A DNA stretch of 10,453 bases from Candidatus Sulfopaludibacter sp. SbA3 (GTDB lineage Bacteria > Acidobacteriota > Terriglobia > Bryobacterales > Bryobacteraceae), in the NCBI GenBank assembly GCA_900290315.1, contig OKRF01000468.1:24266-34718 (forward strand), given 5' to 3'. This document shows, in pieces, positions 6,693 through 10,453 of this stretch (position 1 is the stretch's first letter; each line of letters starts with the position of its first letter). Both the position numbers and the translations under genes were made by a program. The notes under the pieces are model-generated. The model searched no databases, was not told where the DNA came from, and saw only the letters and a program-made list of their open reading frames with translations.

Positions 6693-7685
6693 ATGGCTGA
6701 TCTGTCGCAATCGAACAATCCGTTAGGCCACGACGCGGACGACCATCTGTCCCGTTTGTTGGTAGACCAGGTTGAGGATCCTTTCTACAAGTCCCTCATC
6801 CAAAACATCAAAGACATCATCAACCCGCCCAAGCTTCCACCTCTTGAGCTGACGTCTAAGCCCGTCGCCGTCAAGGACATCTGGGGATTGTACGGGCGGC
6901 AGAAGAAGTCGTTTGCGATGTCGATGGGCTTTCAGATTGGCGCCGTTGTGCTGCTTTTCACGGTGCTCTCGGCCAAGCCCGTTCAGGACAAGCTCAAGCA
7001 GGTGGCGACGCTCGTGCTTCCCGTCGACCTGATGGACCCCGTCGCGCCTCCGAAAAATCAGGTGATGAAGGGCGGCGGCGGCGGCGGCGACCGCTCGCTG
7101 TTGCCGGCGAGCAAGGGCCGGCTCCCCAAAGCTGCGGTACGCGAGTTTGTGCCTCCCCAGGCAGTTCAGGCTAACCTGAACGCAAAGATGACGATGGAGC
7201 CTTCCATTCTGGCACCGCCGGACGTGGTTCTTCCCAACGTCAACATGTCGGTTTACGGCGATCCGCTTGGCAAGATCGGACCACCCTCCAACGGCACTGG
7301 TTCGGGCGGCGGTATCGGCTCCGGTAAAGGCGGCGGCGTAGGTTCCGGTGAAGGCGGCGGCGTAGGCCCCGGTTCGGGCGGCGGTTTCGGCGGCGGCGTT
7401 TTCCGCGTCGGCGGCGGCGTCACGGCTCCGGTCCTGGTTTACAAGAAGGAGCCGGAATACTCCGAAGAAGCCCGCAAGGCCAAGTACCAGGGGACGGTCA
7501 CGCTGTACGTCGAAGTGGCCCCCAACGGCAAGGCAACGAATATCAAAGTGCTCCACAGCTTGGGCTTGGGCCTGGATGAGAAGGCCATCGAAGCCGTCAA
7601 GCAGTGGACCTTTAAGCCGGGACTTAAAGACGGCAAACCCGTCACCGTGGCCGCCAGCATCGAAGTGAACTTCCGGCTGCTGTAA
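6693..7685 (+). CDS. TonB-family energy transducer protein
   Basis: Links proton-motive force from an inner-membrane ExbB/ExbD motor to outer-membrane receptors. The 330 residues comprise a cytoplasmic N-terminal extension (1-72, ending in WGLYGRQKK), one transmembrane segment (about 74-93), a periplasmic spacer (about 95-243) and a TonB C-terminal domain (244-330). That domain shows the usual pattern PEYSEEARKAKYQGTVTLYVEV, SLGLGLDEKAIEAVKQWTFKPG and KPVTVAASIEVNF. The spacer is unusual: a GGGGGG run at 127-132 and a Gly-rich tract at 201-242 replace much of the Pro-Lys/Pro-Glu spacer of classical TonB. The start is the ATG at 6693, preceded by GGGTGGA at 6681-6687, five bases away. No exbB, exbD or receptor gene is in view, so it may share a motor coded elsewhere. 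A terminator follows 21 bases after the stop, so it is probably monocistronic. The long N-terminal part could bind a cytoplasmic partner. Confidence 0.92.
   Translation: MADLSQSNNPLGHDADDHLSRLLVDQVEDPFYKSLIQNIKDIINPPKLPPLELTSKPVAVKDIWGLYGRQKKSFAMSMGFQIGAVVLLFTVLSAKPVQDKLKQVATLVLPVDLMDPVAPPKNQVMKGGGGGGDRSLLPASKGRLPKAAVREFVPPQAVQANLNAKMTMEPSILAPPDVVLPNVNMSVYGDPLGKIGPPSNGTGSGGGIGSGKGGGVGSGEGGGVGPGSGGGFGGGVFRVGGGVTAPVLVYKKEPEYSEEARKAKYQGTVTLYVEVAPNGKATNIKVLHSLGLGLDEKAIEAVKQWTFKPGLKDGKPVTVAASIEVNFRLL
7317..7364 (+). repeat. 24-bp tandem repeat in the Gly-rich tract of the tonB-family gene
   Basis: Two adjacent 24-base units (7317-7340 and 7341-7364) differ at only two positions and encode GSGKGGGV and GSGEGGGV. 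Flanking sequence continues as looser GGC-rich repeats over about 7297-7420. The units keep the reading frame, so copy-number change would lengthen or shorten the periplasmic linker without breaking the protein. Confidence 0.85.
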
Positions 7686-7706
7686 GAAAGAAAGTCGAAT
7701 TCAGAA

Positions 7707-7735
7707 GGGCGATCCGGAAACGGGTCGCCCTTTTT
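7707..7735 (+). terminator. Intrinsic terminator of the tonB-family gene
   Basis: A nine-pair stem (7707-7715 with 7722-7730, GGGCGATCC against GGGTCGCCC, one G-T wobble) closes a six-base loop and is followed by five Ts. It starts 21 bases after the TAA at 7683-7685. On the minus strand the hairpin is not followed by a T-run, so it should not stop transcripts coming from the convergent DUF971 gene. Confidence 0.88.
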
Positions 7736-7748
7736 GCGTTGGCAGCGA

Positions 7749-8105
7749 TCAAACGCCGCCTTTGCACATATCGCACGGGCAGATGCGCCGCAGGTGGTCA
7801 TACGAGTAGATGCCGGTGCTGTGACCGTCGCTCCAGTTGATGCGGATGGCGTAGTTCCCTACCGGGTCCACACCCAGCATCTTGAGCGCGGGTTTGTACA
7901 TCTGAAACGGATTCGCGGAAGGCGCCGGCTCATCCGGTTCGGGCACACGCGGCGGCGTTCCGTGGGCGCCGCTGCAACTCGCACAGGGGCATCGATCGCG
8001 CAGGTACTTGAGACCGTACTCGCTGCGGTGCCCATCTTTCCAATCGATCTTGACGCCTTTTGACTTGGAAATGGCAATGTGTTCGGGGTCGGTAGAAAAG
8101 GGCAT
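7749..8105 (-). CDS. DUF971 / gamma-butyrobetaine hydroxylase-like N-terminal domain protein
   Basis: A small stand-alone protein (118 residues) of the GBBH-like N-terminal domain family, known from the zinc-binding N-terminus of gamma-butyrobetaine hydroxylase and from domains near Mrp/ApbC iron-sulfur carriers. It shows two copies of one pattern: IDWKDGHRSEYGLKYLRDRCPCASC (20-44) and INWSDGHSTGIYSYDHLRRICPCDMC (89-114). Each has a W-x-DGH strand and a CPCxxC cluster (C39, C41, C44 and C109, C111, C114), so metal binding is likely. No oxygenase domain follows, so it is not a carnitine-synthesis enzyme itself. It begins three bases after the stop of the (p)ppGpp synthetase gene and has no strong ribosome site, so it is probably co-transcribed and translated by coupling. 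Its role in cells is not settled; a link to iron-sulfur or metal handling is suggested only by family associations. Confidence 0.88.
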   Translation of the reverse strand: MPFSTDPEHIAISKSKGVKIDWKDGHRSEYGLKYLRDRCPCASCSGAHGTPPRVPEPDEPAPSANPFQMYKPALKMLGVDPVGNYAIRINWSDGHSTGIYSYDHLRRICPCDMCKGGV

Positions 8106-8108
8106 TTG

Positions 8109-10334
8109 TCAGTTGAAGAGGCGTTCGACGTCGCGCACTCCAGAGAGGCGGCGCATGGCGGAGACCAGCTTTTCCAGTTGCTTCTTATCCTTCACATCCA
8201 CCGTCATCTCGACGATACCGCCGCCCTGATCGAGATCGGTCTTGGCCTCCAGGCTGCGGATGTTGGTGTTTTCATCGGAGAACACGCTGGTCAACTGGTT
8301 GAGCATACCCGGCCGGTCGTCGGTATGCACCACGATGCGGACGGGGAAAGCATCCGCCGTGGCGCGCGCCCATTCCACCTCGATCTTGCGCTCCACATCG
8401 TACATCAGGTTCTGCACATTGGGGCACATGCGGGAATGCACCGCAACGCCCTTGCCGCGTGTCACATAACCCACGATGGCCTCGCCGCGGATGGGGTTGC
8501 AACACTTGGCGCGATATACCATCAGATCGTCCGCACCCTGCACCTTAATGACGTCGGCGCCGTCGGTGGGCCTTCCAGGAACGCCCGCCGGCGTGGCCGG
8601 TTCCGCTGCTGGCTTGGTATCGGGCTCCTCTTTGACAACCTCGGGAGCCACCTTTGTCAGCACCTGGCGCGCCGAAAACTTGCCGTACCCGAGCGCGGCG
8701 TACAGGTCTTCCATCTTGCTGTACCCGTAATCGGAGGCGACCTGCTCCAGATCGCTCTTGGCGACCTTGCCCATCTGCACGCCCAGACGCCGCGCCTCTT
8801 TTTCGAGATACTTCTCCCCGATCTCGATGGCCTTGATGCGCTCGCTGGCATTGATGACGTGCTTGATCTTGTTGCGCGCGCGCGTGGTCTTGACGAAGGC
8901 CAGCCAGTCTTTGCTGGGTTGATGACCGGGCTGCGTCATGATCTCCACAATGTCGCCATTGCGCAGCGTGGAGCGGAGCGGCACGATGCGGCCGTTCACC
9001 TTGGCGCCCACGCAAGTCGCGCCAACGTCGGAGTGGATGGCGTAGGCGAAATCGATCGGCGTAGCGTCGCGCGGCAGCACAATCACCTTGCCGCGCGGGG
9101 TGAAGGTGTAAGCCTCTTCGGGGTATAGGTCCACCTTGAGCGTGGACATGAACTCGCCGGGATCCTGCACGTCACGCTGCCACTCCACCAGGTGGCGCAG
9201 CCAGGCGATGCGCTGATCGTCCGCCGCCGGTCCCTTGCGCCCCTCTTTATACTTCCAGTGCGCCGCGATGCCCTCTTCGGCGATGCGGTGCATCTCTTCG
9301 GTGCGGATCTGGACCTCGAACGTCTGGCCATGCGGTCCCACTACTGAGGTGTGCAAAGATTGGTAGAGGTTGGGCCGCGGGATGGCGATGAAGTCCTTGA
9401 TTCTTCCCGGAATGGGCCGCCAATGATTGTGGATCACGCCCAGCGCCGCGTAGCAGTTCTTCACCGAATCGGTGATGATGCGGAGGGCCATCAGGTCGTA
9501 GACCTGGTCCACCATAATCTTCTGGCGGCGCAGTTTCTGGAAGACCGAGTAAGGACGTTTGACGCGGCCATCGATGCGCGCCGGAATGCCTTCGCGCCGC
9601 AACTCCAACTCTACTGTCTGCCGGATCTCTTCGAGGAACTCTTCATTGGAGTGGCGGCGGCTTTCGATGGCGGCCAGAATCTCCTGGTAAGAATCCGGTT
9701 CCAGGTGCTGGAACGCGAGATCTTCCAGTTCCCCGCGCATCTTTCCCATACCGAGCCGATGGGCGATGGGCGCGTAGATCTCGATAGTCTCGCGCGCGAT
9801 CCGTTCACGCCGCTCGGCGCTCAGGTATCCCAGCGTCCGCATGTTGTGCATGCGGTCGGCCAGCTTGACCATGATGACCCGGATATCCTCCACCATGGCC
9901 AGTAGCATCTTGCGGAAGCTCTCGGCCTGCCGCTCTTCGGCGGAGAAAAAATCCAACTTGGTCAGCTTGGTGACGCCGTCTACGCAGCGCGCCACTTCGT
10001 CGCCGAACTCTTTGCGCACCTGGTCGGTGGTGACGCTGGTGTCTTCCACTACGTCGTGTAGGAGGCCAGTCTCCATAGCCACAACGTCCATGCGCATATC
10101 GGCCAGGATATGGGCCACCATGACGGGATGCACCATGTACGGCTCGCCGGAATCCCGGGTCTGGCCGTCGTGATATTTCCGGGCGAACTGAAAGGCCTTT
10201 TCGAGGGGCGCAAAATCGTCCTTGGGCCGGTATTCGCGGACCTTGGCCTCCAACTCGTGATACAACTGTTCCACCGGATCGTGTGGCGGCAGAACGGGTG
10301 CAGATTCGGAAACGCTCGGGGTTTCGGCGGGCAC
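8109..10334 (-). CDS. rel: Bifunctional (p)ppGpp synthetase/hydrolase, RelA/SpoT family
   Basis: Makes and degrades the alarmone (p)ppGpp, setting the stringent response to amino-acid and other starvation. The 741 residues have the full long-RSH layout: an HD hydrolase domain (about 45-195) with H69, HDVVEDT (93-99) and KLADRMHNMRTL (157-168); a synthetase domain (about 230-365) with GRVKRPYSVFQKL (256-268), YDLMALRI (279-286), PNLYQSLHTSVVG (321-333) and FEVQIRTEEMH (339-349); a TGS domain (about 402-465); a helical part; a conserved-cysteine region (C611, C612, H633, C637); and an ACT domain (about 664-741). The hydrolase residues are intact, and the RIKD motif at 311-314 is the RxKD type of bifunctional enzymes rather than the ExDD of synthetase-only RelA. 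So both activities are expected. The start is the GTG at 10334; later in-frame starts such as GTG at 10274 would lose only unconserved N-terminal residues. The DUF971 gene follows by three bases. Confidence 0.97.
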   Translation of the reverse strand: MPAETPSVSESAPVLPPHDPVEQLYHELEAKVREYRPKDDFAPLEKAFQFARKYHDGQTRDSGEPYMVHPVMVAHILADMRMDVVAMETGLLHDVVEDTSVTTDQVRKEFGDEVARCVDGVTKLTKLDFFSAEERQAESFRKMLLAMVEDIRVIMVKLADRMHNMRTLGYLSAERRERIARETIEIYAPIAHRLGMGKMRGELEDLAFQHLEPDSYQEILAAIESRRHSNEEFLEEIRQTVELELRREGIPARIDGRVKRPYSVFQKLRRQKIMVDQVYDLMALRIITDSVKNCYAALGVIHNHWRPIPGRIKDFIAIPRPNLYQSLHTSVVGPHGQTFEVQIRTEEMHRIAEEGIAAHWKYKEGRKGPAADDQRIAWLRHLVEWQRDVQDPGEFMSTLKVDLYPEEAYTFTPRGKVIVLPRDATPIDFAYAIHSDVGATCVGAKVNGRIVPLRSTLRNGDIVEIMTQPGHQPSKDWLAFVKTTRARNKIKHVINASERIKAIEIGEKYLEKEARRLGVQMGKVAKSDLEQVASDYGYSKMEDLYAALGYGKFSARQVLTKVAPEVVKEEPDTKPAAEPATPAGVPGRPTDGADVIKVQGADDLMVYRAKCCNPIRGEAIVGYVTRGKGVAVHSRMCPNVQNLMYDVERKIEVEWARATADAFPVRIVVHTDDRPGMLNQLTSVFSDENTNIRSLEAKTDLDQGGGIVEMTVDVKDKKQLEKLVSAMRRLSGVRDVERLFN

Positions 10335-10343
10335 TCTACTTCG

Positions 10344-10352
10344 ATTGTATCA
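10344..10352 (-). promoter_or_regulatory. Extended -10 promoter element for the rel gene
   Basis: On the minus strand TGATACAAT (10352-10344) gives a five-of-six -10 hexamer, TACAAT, with a TG one base upstream. No good -35 lies 16-18 bases further up, as is tolerated for extended -10 promoters. Transcription would begin near 10337, only a few bases before the GTG at 10334, giving an almost leaderless mRNA. If a later start is used the leader would be normal in length. Confidence 0.45.
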
Positions 10353-10420
10353 GGGGCGGGGTTGGAAAATGGGGGTTGGGGTTTGCCAACACAACCGGCG
10401 ATTAGATGGCCGGCGTTACC

Positions 10421-10453
10421 AAAACAAAGGGCCGGGGGTTTGCGCCCGGCCCT
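10421..10453 (-). terminator. Likely intrinsic terminator for a gene right of the window
   Basis: A perfect nine-pair stem (AGGGCCGGG at 10428-10436 with CCCGGCCCT at 10445-10453) closes an eight-base loop. Read on the minus strand the hairpin is followed by TTTGTTTT (10427-10420), the expected tail. It would stop leftward transcription coming from beyond the window before the rel promoter. Whether it also works on the plus strand cannot be judged because the sequence ends at the stem. Confidence 0.6.

Noticed and set aside
7297..7420. GGC-rich repeats as a possible CRISPR or mobile repeat
   Set aside because: The units are contiguous, in frame and code for a Gly/Ser linker. There are no spacers, terminal inverted repeats or transposase.
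6723..7556. Minus-strand open frame opposite the tonB-family gene
   Set aside because: It is a shadow: the Ala/Thr/Asp runs simply mirror the Gly-rich linker of the real gene.
8079..9128. Plus-strand open frame of 349 codons opposite rel
   Set aside because: rel is unambiguous on the minus strand. The opposite frame has shadow composition only.
10395..10413. Short CCGGC/GCCGG inverted repeat near the right edge
   Set aside because: A five-base GC stem is expected by chance at this base composition and has no T-tail or other context.

Overview
The window is a high-GC bacterial chromosome segment with seven complete protein genes and one gene cut by the left edge. It has no rRNA, tRNA, CRISPR array, insertion sequence or other sign of recent transfer. 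The style suggests a soil Acidobacteriota bacterium of the Solibacter/Bryobacter type. My reasons are an ECF sigma factor followed by a short single-span membrane protein with an N-terminal LLREWEAP-like motif, a secreted protein and a degenerate vWA-like protein of kinds I associate with that phylum, and a TonB with a glycine-rich linker. This is inference from gene style; no taxonomic marker gene is present.

Left part (1-3125, minus strand): a tightly packed four-gene unit. It runs from an ECF sigma factor (3125-2568) to a small membrane protein that is probably its anti-sigma factor (2571-2239), a secreted coiled-coil protein of unknown function (2242-1241) and an eight-histidine membrane hydroxylase resembling alkylglycerol monooxygenase (1217 to beyond position 1). 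The first two junctions are ATGA overlaps and the last gap is 23 bp. Together they look like an envelope-sensing regulon module with a lipid-modifying enzyme attached.

Middle (3208-6409): a divergent plus-strand gene encodes a HEAT-repeat protein with a vWA-like C-terminal domain that lacks the metal site. It converges with pepA, a leucyl aminopeptidase with an intact active site. A 283-bp leader region (6410-6692) separates pepA from the divergent tonB-family gene (6693-7685), which ends in a clear intrinsic terminator.

Right part (7749-10334, minus strand): a bifunctional (p)ppGpp synthetase/hydrolase of the Rel/SpoT family is followed after 3 bp by a small DUF971 (GBBH-like N-terminal domain) protein. 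An extended -10 element sits so close to the rsh GTG that the transcript may be almost leaderless. A GC-rich hairpin with a minus-strand T-rich tail at the right edge probably terminates a gene lying outside the window.

No clearly novel system is proven here. The best candidates for a second look are the sigma/anti-sigma/secreted-protein/ether-lipid-hydroxylase operon and the metal-site-less HEAT-vWA protein.
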